Of a stretch of 64,000 bases of DNA, positions 13,966-25,698 are shown one piece after another (the stretch's first letter is position 1; each line of letters begins with the position of its first letter). The notes under the pieces are model-generated. The model searched no databases. It was not told where the DNA came from and worked only from the letters and a program-made list of their open reading frames with translations. The position numbers and the translations under genes are program-made. The DNA comes from Daldinia sp. FL1419 (lineage: Eukaryota > Ascomycota > Sordariomycetes > Xylariales > Hypoxylaceae): positions 310,001-374,000 of the forward strand of contig MU623340.1 in assembly GCA_025201765.1 (NCBI GenBank). Direction: 5' to 3'.

Positions 13966-15620
13966 ATGGAACGGAGCGTCCCCGAATATTCGCAGTCAGG
14001 TTTGCCTTCGCCCTATCCCAGTGCCTACGGCGACACTCAGTCTGAAGCTTCCTCTGCAGATCACGCGTCTGCTGCCCACTACTCCAGTAATCAGGAAGCG
14101 CGGGGGGCCAGTTATCCCACCTCTGCCACGCCGAATTCAGAGTACGGAACGTACCCGCAGTCTGCGAGGTCGACTAGTTCTTTTCCAGAACATAGTCTTC
14201 GTCAATACCATCCAGCGAGCAATCATAGTGGCAGCAGCGGAGGTATGGCGCAAACACCAACAAGTCCGTCCATGCCTATGCAAGATGGACGCAACCATCA
14301 GTCCCAGGTCAAATCTGACAGCGATGTACCCATAGATCCCTCCATCGCGGCACCTAGCCCTACCTACGCGCCGCCTAGTCAATATTCGCCCTACGCGCCG
14401 CCTCCGCAAGACATGTCGCATAACTATCCCCAGGGCGCCGCCAGCATATACGCGCAGCCACGACCCGACTGGGCGAACTATGGGCACCCAACGCCAGGGC
14501 AGATGCCACATCCGCATTCCGTTTACCCTCATACGCCAACGACAAATGCTCCCGGAAGACCAGCTCAGGTAGGTGGTTTGTTTTTGCTTTCTCTGGAATT
14601 GTCTAGGACTAGCGAGTTTCCTGGTTAAGGTAAAAAGAAAAGCCGCATTTTGGGATATACTTGATCGTACAGGCCACAGGTTGGTATCTGGGCTTCTTGC
14701 TCAGAATGTGCTAATCATGATACATGGGCGCCGGCCGCTTTTTTTCCATCCTACATTAATAACGTGAGGTAACTGATTTCATTGACAGTATGGTGGACAG
14801 CAGGTCTATTCATTCGTTCCTATTCCCGGTGCCCAACAGCACAAGCGTCCGCGACGGAGATACGAGGAGATTGAGCGAATGTATAAATGCGGTTGGAACG
14901 GCTGCGAAAAAGCCTACGGCACACTCAACCATTTAAACGCTCACGTTACAATGCAAAGTCACGGTCAAAAACGTACGCCCGAAGGTATGATCACTTCTAA
15001 CTCTGATTTTTTTTTTAAATTTTTTTTTTTTTTTTGGTTGTTATATAAATTTCCCCGTGGGGGCTTTAAGCTTTGAATCCTACGCAAGTATAGCATCTGG
15101 ACTTTACTAGCCAGTGCAGGGGAGTGGGATACCACCGCCCTAAGCGTTAGCCGGGCCTCTAACCTAGTTTATCCTAAATAGGAACCAAAAAATGGTTCTT
15201 ACAAGGAATCCAAATGGGTCGGGCGTACATAGACGGTTACTAACTTAAATTACAGAGTTTAAAGAAATCCGAAAGGAATGGAAAGCCCGCAAGAAGGAGG
15301 AAGAGCAGGCTAGGAAGGCAGCTGAGGAGGCGGAGCGTCAACGACATGTTGCTGCCGCCGCTGCCCAGGCTCAGAACGGAGGTGCCGATCCGCAAGCGGG
15401 TGATTCAGGCCAGGCACCGGCATCCTATACTGCTAGTCGACAAGTACAGCTACCACCTATTGGATATCAGACAACCCAGTACCCAGCACCCCCGTCAGCA
15501 ACTGTACCCCAACAGCCGCTTCCTGAATATAGCCCTACAAATCACATGTATTCAGGGTACCAACAGCCAGCGTCGCCATATGGGCCTCAAAATCAAAGCA
15601 TCTATAGCCAGCGCGAATAA
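13966..15620 (+). CDS. con7: Con7-type C2H2 zinc-finger transcription factor
   Basis: Three exons are read: 13966-14568, 14789-14984 and 15256-15620, giving 387 residues. The introns have GTAGGT and GTATGA donors and CAG acceptors, and the frame is kept across both joins. The N-terminal 200 residues are rich in Ser, Pro, Tyr and Gln. A basic stretch (HKRPRRR) leads into one zinc finger with C235, C240, H253 and H259 (C-x4-C-x12-H-x5-H), followed by a charged helix starting EFKEIRKEWKARKK and a Gln/Pro/Tyr-rich tail. The finger plus helix is the signature of Con7, a nuclear regulator needed for conidium and appressorium morphogenesis in Magnaporthe; related genes occur across filamentous ascomycetes. 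The role in this organism is inferred. The frame is open upstream of the chosen ATG, but no earlier in-frame ATG is seen. The gene stands alone behind a 14-kb gene-free region, which suggests extensive upstream regulation. Confidence 0.9.
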
Positions 15621-18174
15621 GAAGGGGAATCCCGTCCACGTTGCTACACAAGAGCATCGTCGGAATGACTCGACTGTGTTTTTTTCCTTTTATTAAAGAA
15701 TGAGATTCCCAAAAGACAAAAAAAAAAGGCTTGTAAAATCAGCTCCTTCTGCCCGGTGTACGATAGTAGTGATTCCCCACAACAAAAACATACGTCTTCG
15801 ATAGGATGGTACAGATGTGGCAGTTATAGGCATTACTACACAGCAGCATTATCTCGGGAGTACTTTATTGCTCGAATCACAGTTGATGACTCGCAGCAAA
15901 CGCATTCTAACGACCACAATTGATTTCTCGCATAACAGCATCGGGGCCTCAGGAAGGGGGAGGGCGGGGAGACGAGCCTTGCATTTGGTTGGGTGTCTGG
16001 GTAGGCGGGTTACGAAACAAATGATTAGAGCTTCTAGGCTCAAGAACCAAGACATAATTGTGTCATGGCGTGGTTTTGTTTTAATGGTTGGCTTGTTAGG
16101 TGTAGAACTGCTCCCCACGGCGGCTCAGACTCCTGGACATGCCTTCTCTTCTTTTACATATTTCGCCGGGCGTGTACTTTCAGCGCAGAGGGTAATGTTC
16201 CTTGCAGAAGAGGACCATAATTTGGACCTCGTGTCCCGAGCTCGAGTCAGCTACGCGTGGGGGGCAATGAGGGCGACAGGACCTGGAGAATCTTTCGTTC
16301 TACGTTAGATACACGGACAATAATAACGTTGTGTTTGTTAAGGCTATTGATATTAATTCGCGTGTGTATTCTCAACATGGGAGCATTTAATCTGTTATTA
16401 TGGTGACCGTTGTGACCCTATGTTATCCATCCGTATCTGTACTTGTTGCATCTGGGAAGCTGTCAGGCAGAACCAGGCGAAGCTGAAAAAAAGGATGTCC
16501 CTCTAAATTAGGGTGCCTTAGGGGTTTTTTTTTTTTTTTTTTCTCTGTGGCACCGTAGCCACGAGGCATCCATGTGGTTTAGTATATTGTATATCTGTAG
16601 ATGAGGATCCATCGCCTAAGGCTAGCTAGCTGGGCTTAGTGAAGTAGTAATGGTGGTAGTAGGGCAGGCAGGTCGGGATTTATTTCGGTGTGGTTACACA
16701 AACCGTTGTATTATTATTATTATTATTATCTCCAAGAGCCTAGAGACGCACAGCCGATCCCGCCGGATCATTGTTACATTTTTCGTAGGGGAGTTTTTTT
16801 TTTTTTGGTTCGTGTCGAGCTAAGTACACCACCCGTTTTTTCTCGTCATACCATGCTTAGCCCAGCCCAGCCCAGCCCGTCGCGCTACTGGTGTCCGGTT
16901 GTATGTAGGGCATGTAGGTGAGATACATACCTACATATGTTAACCTGATAGTTCAAGGTGACTGGACTTATTCAGCTAAGGTCAAGTGCTACCATACCCT
17001 GGGACGGAGAGGGTGGTTGAGCTTACAAGGTTGGGTAGGGCAAGTAGCTAGCCATCTTACCGCGTATTGGCGTGTTGTCATAGGATGGAGGGATGGAGGG
17101 ACGGACGGATTTTCCTTTGTTCTTCTCTTTGGGAAGCACATGGAATCTGGGGAAGCGGTATGACCTAATATATTATATAGCGATCATGTATGCGTACGTG
17201 CGTAGGTATTATGTTATCTTGTATATATTATATTACCTTATATGTAGTAGATATGCGGGCGTGTGGGTGTCACGCCGAACGCTGCCTACCGAACCATTAT
17301 TGGTATGACCCGAGACAAGATGAAGTTGCTTTAAACTTCTTTCTAGAAGAGTTCTCGAGGGATGGGCTCGGGGCGATTTGTGGGCCGTAAGGCTTCTTTC
17401 TATGGTATTCCTTTTCCCAAGGCCGCGGTCGGTGGGTGGTTCGTAGGGCGAAGAGTGAAAACTTTGGAACCCGTCTGAACTAGTGTAGGCTTTTCTGCAA
17501 GCTTCGTTTCTATTTTAAATCTTCTTCATCTGGTCTGGTCTGGTTTGGGCTGGCATGGAGCGTGGAGCATGGAACGGAACGGTACGGTACCGGTACCTAG
17601 TGTTTATAAGACCAGACCATGTGCGTATGTATATCCTGGGGGGGCTATACATAGGTAGGTAGGTATATGGCTAGGTCGAGAAAGCAGCCAGACGCCCATT
17701 CATGCGACCAAGTTGGCACCACGGATGGGACAGACAAGTGACTGACAGCAAGCATAAGCGAACCGAACTTTTCAACCCATGTCTGACTAGCCCTGGGGGA
17801 GGGGGGGATCTTGGATTTCTTTTGGTTATGTTTCCTTCCCCGTATGTCGGGACCGGCCTTACGCTAGGGTAGCGACGTTACAAGCGTATATACCACATTA
17901 GGAGATATATGTAGGGGCCCGGGGAGAATGGGGAAAATCACAAGTGATGCTAGGTTAATAAGGGAAGTAGTTTAGGGGTTTAAGGGTTTAGTTAAGTCTA
18001 AGTAGGTAGTGATTTTACGGGCGATAGGGCACTACTATAGTGTATGTAGTGTATTGTGGTAGTCAAAAGACAGCACGAACGAGGATTCTTGGTGTTGGTG
18101 TTGGTGTGGAAGACTGCGGCCGGACTAGACAAGGGGGTCTTAGCGTGGAATGCGGGCGCCGCCTGGCGTTCTAT

Positions 18175-18219
18175 GGGGACTTGGGGACTTGGGGACTTGG
18201 GGACTTTGGGGGACTTGGG
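18175..18219 (+). repeat. G-rich minisatellite, unit GGGGACTT (G-quadruplex-type)
   Basis: Six G runs (at 18175, 18183, 18191, 18199, 18208 and 18217) are separated by ACTT or ACTTT. Four or more runs of at least three G with 4-5-nt loops fit the classic intramolecular G-quadruplex pattern. A C19 homopolymer follows 108 bases downstream. Confidence 0.9.
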
Positions 18220-18327
18220 ACCGGAATAAGATTGAATGTGGAATGAATGGGATTTGATGGATAACGGATAACGGACCCAGGCAGGCACACGCGCACGCCC
18301 CCAACGCCCCAAAAAGCCAAACTACGA

Positions 18328-18346
18328 CCCCCCCCCCCCCCCCCCC
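18328..18346. repeat. C19 homopolymer
   Basis: Nineteen consecutive C on the plus strand. Its length should be treated with care, since such runs are prone to sequencing error and to polymorphism. Confidence 0.85.
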
Positions 18347-18980
18347 TTCCTCCCCGGGCTGAACCAAACTTACCTTACCTTCCACTACATACCTACTAGG
18401 AAGTAATTACCCTATACTTTTACCCATAATTCTACCCATACATTATACATACGTCGTACATACATACATCTCGACTTCCCTTTCTTTCACTTACACACCC
18501 CCTTCCCCCTATAATAAGAGGACCCATTGCGGCGGGCCGCTAATACCGTAAAAGGCTGATGTGCTTCCAGGTTGATTTACATATACAGCCGTAGCGTATG
18601 CTACCTCACACTACGTACGCATGTAGGTTAATATATAGATATACACTACGTACGTCCGTACGCACGTTATGTACGATATACATATGTAAGTGACCCGTAT
18701 GCGGGCCGAAGGGAAACGGGGGTCTCTTAGACTCTCGCTCGATGTAACCCTAGATAGCGTGGTGACGAGCAGTATGTGGACAAAAGGGACCGGTCTGTTT
18801 TTATTTTATTCTTAGTTTACCCTATTTACGTTTTAATCTGGTCTCTTATTTTTAGCGTTCGTCCCATGCTAAGACGGGCAGGTAAGCTGTTTCACAGGCT
18901 TGCTTCTTTTACTTCTAGTATTTACCCGTTCGAGGATGGGAAGGGGGGGGGAGTTTACATTATTTAGCTAATATAATATA

Positions 18981-19107
18981 GGTACCTACCTACCTACCTA
19001 CTTGTATAATTAGGTCCTTATACCTACCTACACTTACCTACACACTAGCTACATACGTGCAACTACCTACCTGCCTACTAAGGTAGCTTAGTAGGTTAGT
19101 AAGTAGC
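18981..19107. repeat. TACC/GGTA mosaic tract
   Basis: ACCTACCTACCTACC runs lead into mixed TACCTACA units and end in inverted GGTAGC/TAGGTTAG units. Same sequence type as the tract at 4115-4160, and again between genes. Confidence 0.75.
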
Positions 19108-20204
19108 CAATGTCTTATACCAACTTTGGGTTGACTTATATAAGTCTTATGCATTCATTACCTTTATCCACTTTCCAATTAACCAGCAAACATATTCCGT
19201 TTCGGTTCTTCAATGCCTATCCTACCACGGAGATGCGGCTCTATTGGATCGATGCGGGCAATAAGTGCTCCGAGGCATCTTACTGGTCGAAGCAGGTGTC
19301 AGTCATCGCTGATGCATCCCCTCGGTACCTCAATAAATCATCATAAGTGTAACATCGATCGCGATAATACCAACTTTCGTACGCACGATGAGCGAAGATA
19401 AAATATCACATCTCCGATAACTGTCATCATACGGTATCCTTCGATCTCTAAAGTAATGCAACTTAGAAAAGAAACTCGCTTATCAGCTAAGACAACGGCC
19501 ACAATATGTTACAATATCATATTAATCACCTCCAAGATGGTCGATCGCTCGGCATATCGAGCCAAGGGTAATAATTAGGAAATTGCTCGTCGTCGTACGG
19601 TGGTATATATGTCTGGGCATTTAGTATTTAGTATTTAGTGCTACCCCCCTTTTTTTCTTTTCTTTTTTCTATTTCTTTTTTTTTTTTTCGGCGACAAGTG
19701 ATGATATCCATAAGGGAATTTATTTGATATGCGACAAATCGAAAGTGGTTATGACGTAGCCGAAACACGAATTATCAGATACGAGTTTGCTTTATTACAA
19801 CTCCTTCCCGTCCTACCTATCAACGTCATTCTGCTTAAGGAAGGACCCTGAAAATCCCCTGGCAACTCTTAGAAAATTCCCGCTCTTTCCATCTTCGTTC
19901 GCTCTTCTCTCGTGCCAATATGTTAGGAACGATCCTCAAGTGTTTTGTCCTGTGGACGGTATTATTTAGAGTTAATTTGTTTGTTTAGTCGCATGATAGA
20001 TCTGACGTATGCTTTTTCTTTTCTTTTAAAAGTTGACAATTGAATCTTTAAGCCTGGACTTATTGACAACCAGTTTTGACTCGCAACGCATATCTATGTT
20101 TTGTTTTGTTTCGTTCTAGTTTTCGTTTTCGTTTTCAACATCGTGAAATATTCATCTCGAATTAAAAAGAAAAAAAAGAAAGAAAGAAAAAAAAGATACC
20201 TTGA

Positions 20205-21788
20205 ATGATGCCGGCTACGGAAATACCCTCAGTTTCTTCTATACCGGGTTTAGACCCACTAAAGGTGGCAACAAGTCCGGGTAATTGTGGAGAGACGGTC
20301 GATATTCATTCAACTTCAACTCCCGATTTCACCGATTGCCTATCCCCTAAATTGGCCTTGGGTCTGCGTACCGTCAAGCCATCTAAATCTGTCGAGTCTC
20401 TTCCTACTATAGGGACTTTGCCCTTGGGTTCCCTTCGAATCACGGAACCTATAGAGGATTCAGACCTGAGCACGCCACTTACTACTCCCGACGTCGTCAT
20501 GGAGCCGCCACTGGAATCTGGTCATGTGTTTCCTACAGGTGGCGATGTCCTCATATTGGATGATCTGCCTGCGGGATTCACTATAGGCTGCGACACGATG
20601 TCCTTCTCCACGAAGAAGCCTTTTCCGGGCTTTCGTGACATTCCGGCGGGGGCACATCTTATCTGGGTCGCCCCCTCTGAGTTGACGTCGTCGCGGAGTG
20701 CGTATTGGATAGTTACTCCCGAAAGGGATGAAAGTGAGCCCGGCGAGGTCTATGTTAAGCAGTGGGACAAATTTAACGAGGTTCTCAGCGATCCAGCTAG
20801 TCAGGCTGAAGATCGATTCCAAAAGGAGGCCCTGCAGCAAATTTTTCCTAGTCTCTCACCTTACCAACTCCGGGCCACTTCGTCCGGAGTTCTCCTCGCG
20901 CCGCCTAGACGGGACGCTGAACAGCTCCCGTCTTTCTTAAGTAATGAGAACATATGGTCACAACTCACATCAGCAATCAACACGGATCTTCTGAACAGAA
21001 TAACAGGCAAATCCCAAAGAAGCTGGCAGGTCACTACCCAGGATAGTGTCGCCGGAGAGACCACCCTAGCCGAGGAAGCCCGCCTCTACGCCAGCGGCAA
21101 AACCCAGCTACGCTTCACATTCCCCATGAATGCACCTCTCATCAGCCCCAAAGCAACCGGCCAAGAGCGCACAAGCCAAGCCCTAGACCCAACCCCCTTC
21201 GTGCTCGAGACTCTCGCAGACCGTCCCCTCGAGGACCTAGTCGGCGAGCTCTCATTCGCCTTCCTATCCGGGATGCACCTGGGAAATTACTCGTGCCTGG
21301 AACAATGGTGGTTCTACACCACAAACCTAGTCTTCCGCTCCTACGCCCTAGCTACCCTCCAACCACGCCTTACCCGGCACCTCATCCAAACCTTCCACGC
21401 ACAACTCGTCTACAACGACCGGTATCTCGAAGGCGACGTCCTCGATATGATGCCTTCCAACGCACGCAAGCTCCAGCGCTCCCTAACGACGTACGCCTCG
21501 CGTCTAGACGAGTTATTTCAAGCCCTCGGCGACGGCGCCACGCCCGACGAATTCCTAGTCCAAGACGCGTTTGCCGATCTCGAGGCCTGGCTTAAGAGTA
21601 GACTGGGCTGGGACTTGAGAGCCGAGTACGTGCGTTCGGGAACGCTGATGTTGGAGGATGGGGAGATGGTCGATGCGGAAATGTCGGACTTCGAAGACGA
21701 GGATGAGAGGGGCGAGTTTGCGCCCGTGGTTGTCGAGTTAGATGGCGGCGGGAACGAGACGGGGCTCGTGTCGTGGGATACTACGTAG
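20205..21788 (+). CDS. aar2: AAR2 family splicing factor (U5 snRNP assembly)
   Basis: A single exon encodes 527 residues. The family protein binds Prp8 in the cytoplasm and nucleus as a chaperone-like placeholder during U5 snRNP maturation; yeast Aar2 was found through splicing of MATa1 pre-mRNA. Residues 1 to about 105 are a Ser/Thr/Pro-rich extension. The AAR2 N-terminal domain begins at about 112 with GDVLILDDLPAGFTIGCD and continues through SFSTKKPFPGFRDIPAGAH and the HLIWVAP segment. The helical C-terminal domain runs from about 342 (EDLVGELSFAFLSGMHLGNY) through LEQWWFYTTNLVFRSY. The last 40 residues are acidic. The start is the first ATG after an A/G-rich leader. It is convergent with rps16. 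The family call is firm; the role is taken from yeast. Confidence 0.92.
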   Translation: MMPATEIPSVSSIPGLDPLKVATSPGNCGETVDIHSTSTPDFTDCLSPKLALGLRTVKPSKSVESLPTIGTLPLGSLRITEPIEDSDLSTPLTTPDVVMEPPLESGHVFPTGGDVLILDDLPAGFTIGCDTMSFSTKKPFPGFRDIPAGAHLIWVAPSELTSSRSAYWIVTPERDESEPGEVYVKQWDKFNEVLSDPASQAEDRFQKEALQQIFPSLSPYQLRATSSGVLLAPPRRDAEQLPSFLSNENIWSQLTSAINTDLLNRITGKSQRSWQVTTQDSVAGETTLAEEARLYASGKTQLRFTFPMNAPLISPKATGQERTSQALDPTPFVLETLADRPLEDLVGELSFAFLSGMHLGNYSCLEQWWFYTTNLVFRSYALATLQPRLTRHLIQTFHAQLVYNDRYLEGDVLDMMPSNARKLQRSLTTYASRLDELFQALGDGATPDEFLVQDAFADLEAWLKSRLGWDLRAEYVRSGTLMLEDGEMVDAEMSDFEDEDERGEFAPVVVELDGGGNETGLVSWDTT

Positions 21789-22686
21789 GGGGAGAGCATC
21801 AAGCCATTGACTACTAGCTCGCGGTTTTCGTCTCGACGTGGGAGGAGGCGGGAGAGTAGGCACGGATCTCTGCATGGAAGTCCAAATAGGAATGGGAATG
21901 GGAATGGCAAGGTTAATAACGAGAGGCATTGTGCTGTATTATGATGGACTTGTACTACTTTTGAGTATTACTAGTAATTACCGGAACTAATAGACAAAGG
22001 TTCCTAGCGGGCTGGCTTATTCGTCGTTCTTTGATGGGATCGTGAACCCCTTTGATACGTACCGTATGTATCCGTTATCCAGGCGCCATATAGGGGCTGC
22101 GCACTGCGGGATCATGCAACACACCTACCTATACACTACGGTGAAGCGCTATTTTTACTCCATCCATGTTTTCAACTATGTGGGCTAGCCGTGGGCAACG
22201 TCTTTCCATTTCCTTGTCATACAGCATAAGGGAGCCAAGATACGATGCTCGAGAGCCGTACTTTAGCGACGCATTACGAGAGCTCTAGCTCAACTATTCA
22301 TTCACCAGGACATCTCGCATCAAGTCAACAAGTGTAAAAGTCCCCAGCACGTTTTTACTGTTTTTGTTTTTGCAGAAAATGTTGTCGTTTCATTCGCCTA
22401 ATCCCTTTACAACCAGGCCATGCAAATGCATCGATAATAGAGAGAAGGCATCATCAGTAGTAGAGATAGATAGCCCTCGCAAAGGATTCCCTTTCTTTTC
22501 TTAAGACTCCAGAGGTGCGACCACCGACCATAGCCGTCCCAATTCGTTGCGCGCGCACGTACAAAAAAAGGGAGAAGATCCGAGAGGCCACTGCCTTTTT
22601 TTTCCATAAAAAACAATCCCAGCGGCTTCGTTTCCTTTTCCCCCCAGACCACCGTACCATCCCCAACCCCGACGGGTATAGAGCGT
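21789..22686. other. convergent intergenic region aar2/rps16
   Basis: Two 3' ends meet here. Open frames on the minus strand are shadows of aar2 or low-complexity and carry no domains. No repeat beyond short GGGAATGGGAATGG-type units near 21890 is seen. Confidence 0.7.
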
Positions 22687-23480
22687 TTAACGGTAAGACT
22701 TTTGGTATCTGGCGCGGGCACCGGGACCGCCGAACTTCTTGGGCTCGCACCGACGGTTGTCGGCAACGAGGAGGGTACGGTCGTACTGGACGAGAGCCTG
22801 CTTGAGCAGGTTCTTGCTGTGCTCGTCAACGAACTTCTGGTAGTAGGCAATGAGAGCCTTGGCGATGGCCTGACGGACGGCGTAGACCTGCGAGGTGTGA
22901 CCACCGCCGGAGACGCGGACACGGATGTCGACCTGGGCGAACTTGTCGAGACCGACGATTAGGAGAGGCTCGTAGACCTGAAGAATTTTGCGTTAGCTTT
23001 TATGTTTATTTTTTATTTTTTATTTTTTCTGATATTTCGCCCCATGTTTTATGTTCCTATGTATATTGAATTTCGGTGCTGAATAGAGGGCTCAAAGGAT
23101 GAATTTTTTCTCGAATTCTGGGATGAATGCCTGGATTCGATAATAGAGAAATTGGGTACGCGTATAGGATATCGGGTCCGAGAAATATTCGTTTCGTACC
23201 TTGAATCGGAGAACCTCAGGCTGGACCAGAGAGAGCGGTCGGCCGTTGACCTTGATGAGACCGTTGCCGGCCTGTAATAAAAAGTTTGGTCAGTACATTT
23301 AGTCCATCCAAATAGCTGTTCCTCTTCTTCACTTCCATCCGTGGGCGACGGCGACGTGGTTAATCTATGCCATCCCACTTCCTCTTGCAATCGACCAGAA
23401 ACATAAAAACGAACCTTGCAGTGGGCGACGGCAGTAGCCGTCTTCTTCTTGCCGAAGCACTGGACGCTTTGGGTAGACAT
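22687..23480 (-). CDS. rps16: 40S ribosomal protein uS9 (Rps16)
   Basis: Three exons on the minus strand are read: 23415-23480, 23200-23271 and 22687-22977. They join in phase 0 to give 142 residues, the usual size for eukaryotic uS9 (yeast 143). The protein starts MSTQSVQCFGKKKTATAVAH and contains GNGLIKVNGRPL, the loop SGGGHTSQVYAVRQAIAKAL, and ends in the basic tail KKFGGPGARARYQKSYR. This C-terminal tail reaches the mRNA/tRNA P site of the small subunit in the family. Introns are 143 and 222 nt, with GTTCGT and GTACGA donors; short coding exons near the start are typical of fungal ribosomal genes. It is divergent from snf8 with 673 bp between starts. Confidence 0.96.
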
Positions 23481-24153
23481 GGTTGCGGATTTGTCTGGAT
23501 GTGGTGGTGGGTTGTTGAAGGTATTCGCAACCGAAAATGCCTAGGCTTCAACGAGAGGGTCAATCGATTTGGTGATGGGGGAGGGAACAATTTTCGCGTC
23601 TCTTTTGCCGAAATGTCGAAAAAGGGTTTGTGCCCTGAAAATACGCTAAGGCTCTTTTAAGGTTCAAGGTGAACTCGATAAGGTGAGCGAAGGGTCCGAA
23701 GAATTTCCGGTGGGGCGTCTTATCGGGCAGTTGCCTACCTCCTAGGTTAGGTATCTGCATACGTAATTGTTCGAGATAAGGTATGTACCTCCTACCTCCT
23801 ATAAGTCATCAAGATCCATGCCCCTCGCCCCTAGCCCTCGGTATATCTACATCATGAATGGACCTATGCACATCTTGACATAACTTGACTTATTCAGCAA
23901 ATAAAGGTACTGTTGCCAGGTATCTTAACTCACAATTACCTACGGTTAGTATATATTACGTAGTTCAAAATATCCAACTATCTTCCCCGGAGGCGGACAT
24001 AAACCCGTTCACGTGCTTCTACCAAAGTTCATACATTACTTACAAAGTAACCGCAAGAGGAGTCAGGACGTATTACTACCTCCAGCGTCCTTCTTTTCCT
24101 ATACGTAATGAGACCCTGAAATATATAACGTGGGGGAGCTCATAACAACGACC
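23481..24153. promoter_or_regulatory. shared divergent promoter region rps16/snf8
   Basis: The interval separates two divergent coding starts and must hold both promoters. A CCTAGGTTAGG motif lies near 23742. I recognise no certain ribosomal-protein box. Open frames here are short and have no family. Confidence 0.55.
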
Positions 24154-24936
24154 ATGTCTCGCAAAGGTGTCGGCCTCGCCGCCTTCGACCGCTCCCGGTT
24201 AACGTCCGCCCAATTCGCCTCGCACGGGAACTCCCTGCGGTCCCACGACGCGCAAGCCCTAGAAACGCAGCTCTCCGTCTTCCGCTCTCTGCTACAGCAG
24301 TTTGCGCAGACCCACGCCAAGGACATTCGGTCGGATCCGTCTTTCCGCGCGCAATTCGCGCGCATGTGCGCCGCCATCGGCGTCGACCCTCTGGCATCTT
24401 CTTCCCGCGGGAGCAGTACGGGGTCGTCTAGCCTGTGGGCACAGTTGCTTGGCCGCAGCGTGAACGACTTCTACTTCGAGCTCGCGGTGCGCGTGGTGGA
24501 GGTTTGTGGAGCGACGCGTGGTGAAAATGGTGGGTTGATTGGGGTGAAGGAGTTGAGGGAGAGGCTGTCGAGGGGGAGGATGGAAGGGGCCCCTGAGATC
24601 GCGGACGATGATGTTTTGCGTGCGGTGGGGACGCTGAAGCCGCTGGGCTCGAGTTATTCCGTTGTGCGCGTGGGAAGTAAACCGTATATCCGCTCTGTAC
24701 CCAAAGAGCTGAATACGGACCAGAGCGCTGTGCTTGAGGCTGCGCAGGTGTTGGGGTATGTGAGCGTCTCCATGCTCATGATTAACCTGCGCTGGGCGAG
24801 GGCCCGCGCACAGACTGCCGTGGATGATCTCTTGGGCGAGGGTATGCTCTGGGTTGACAAGCAGGCCGATGAGTGGGAGTATTGGAGCCCGGGGTTTATG
24901 TTGGACGCCGACGGTGGATCTACGACCGGAGGGTGA
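24154..24936 (+). CDS. snf8: ESCRT-II subunit Snf8/Vps22 (EAP30)
   Basis: A single exon encodes 260 residues. Snf8 forms ESCRT-II with Vps25 and Vps36, acting on endosomes to sort ubiquitinated cargo into multivesicular bodies. The start MSRKGVGLAAFDR matches the family opening (basic, then GLAAF), so I chose this ATG over an in-frame one 24 bases upstream. The N-terminal half is helical (QLSVFRSLLQQFAQTHAKDI, then DPSFRAQFARMCAAIGVDPL) and leads to WAQLLGRSVNDFYFELAVRV. The C-terminal half carries the two winged-helix repeats with GLIGVKELRERL and SVSMLMINLRWARARAQTAV. A Ser-rich insert (about 87-100) interrupts the IGVDPLA...WAQLLG link. It is convergent with the NIPA-like gene. Confidence 0.93.
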   Translation: MSRKGVGLAAFDRSRLTSAQFASHGNSLRSHDAQALETQLSVFRSLLQQFAQTHAKDIRSDPSFRAQFARMCAAIGVDPLASSSRGSSTGSSSLWAQLLGRSVNDFYFELAVRVVEVCGATRGENGGLIGVKELRERLSRGRMEGAPEIADDDVLRAVGTLKPLGSSYSVVRVGSKPYIRSVPKELNTDQSAVLEAAQVLGYVSVSMLMINLRWARARAQTAVDDLLGEGMLWVDKQADEWEYWSPGFMLDADGGSTTGG

Positions 24937-25698
24937 AACGACTTTTACGGGACCACCTTTGCTGTCTTTGATAATACGTCGAGGCACGAGGCACATATGA
25001 CAGGCTACAGCATTATCAACTCAGTTATTATACTCATATGGGGACGCCTTCAGTGTTGAAGAAGAATCGCCCCGGGATCTGAGCAACTAGTTATCGAATT
25101 ATGAGGATAAGACCGGCCCTGCGCATTATCGCCCGGCCATTCGACCGTAGGGCGGATAATAGGGGGTTTATTACTCCTTACCCAGTGCTAGACACTATCC
25201 GTGCGATTGCCTGCGACATATGAAAATAGGGGTTTTATATGGTCTAAGAGATATTGATGGATCACGGTCATCTCTTAATAGGAATACAGGGGTTAGCAAT
25301 TATTCTAGATGTTAGATACCCGAAGCTACAAATATACATTGCAATAACCTGATATCGACTGCGCGAATGCCGTAGCCAGACTATGATTGTAAAATATATG
25401 CACGTAGGAATATATATCAAGTATTAGATTCATGCGCCCGAACAAAAGGGATATCTCAATTAACATCTTTAACGAAAATCTATGTTGATTTGAAAAATCG
25501 ACGAGCCCCTGTACGCACTGGGTATGAATAGAGTAGCCGCGCCTCTCGCGACAATACCAATGAGAAAACACCAAACTCCTATCCAATGCAATACCGCCCT
25601 GCCACGCCCATAAAGAAATGACACTTGAGGACGCCTGAGGATGTATTAATATGAATATCTTAGTAGGCCGACTAGCACTTGCTCTGGCTGTTGGCTGA
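24937..25698. other. convergent intergenic region snf8/NIPA-like gene
   Basis: Two 3' ends meet here. The DNA is A/T-rich. The 153-codon minus-strand frame at 25326-25787 overlaps the 3' end of the NIPA-like gene and shows no family features. Confidence 0.7.

Larger units (their letters stand above)
15621..20204. other. intergenic region between con7 and aar2
   Basis: No gene is supported. The 163-codon open frame at 15817-16308 has no family features and probably lies in or beyond the con7 3' UTR. The stretch holds T-rich homopolymers (about 16525-16543 and 19647-19689), an ATT trinucleotide run (about 16711-16730), a G-rich minisatellite next to a C19 run (18175-18346) and TACC/GGTA mosaics (18981-19107). 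The last 200 bases before aar2 are T-rich then A-rich, as in a fungal promoter or leader. Confidence 0.65.

Noticed and set aside
13670..14335. 221-codon frame overlapping the con7 start
   Set aside because: It runs into con7 exon 1 in another frame; con7 is clearly the real coding frame. At most it is an upstream ORF.
14569..14788. Possible snoRNA in con7 intron 1
   Set aside because: No box C and no rRNA-complementary guide were seen.
15817..16308. 163-codon frame downstream of con7
   Set aside because: No family features; most likely con7 3' UTR or intergenic.
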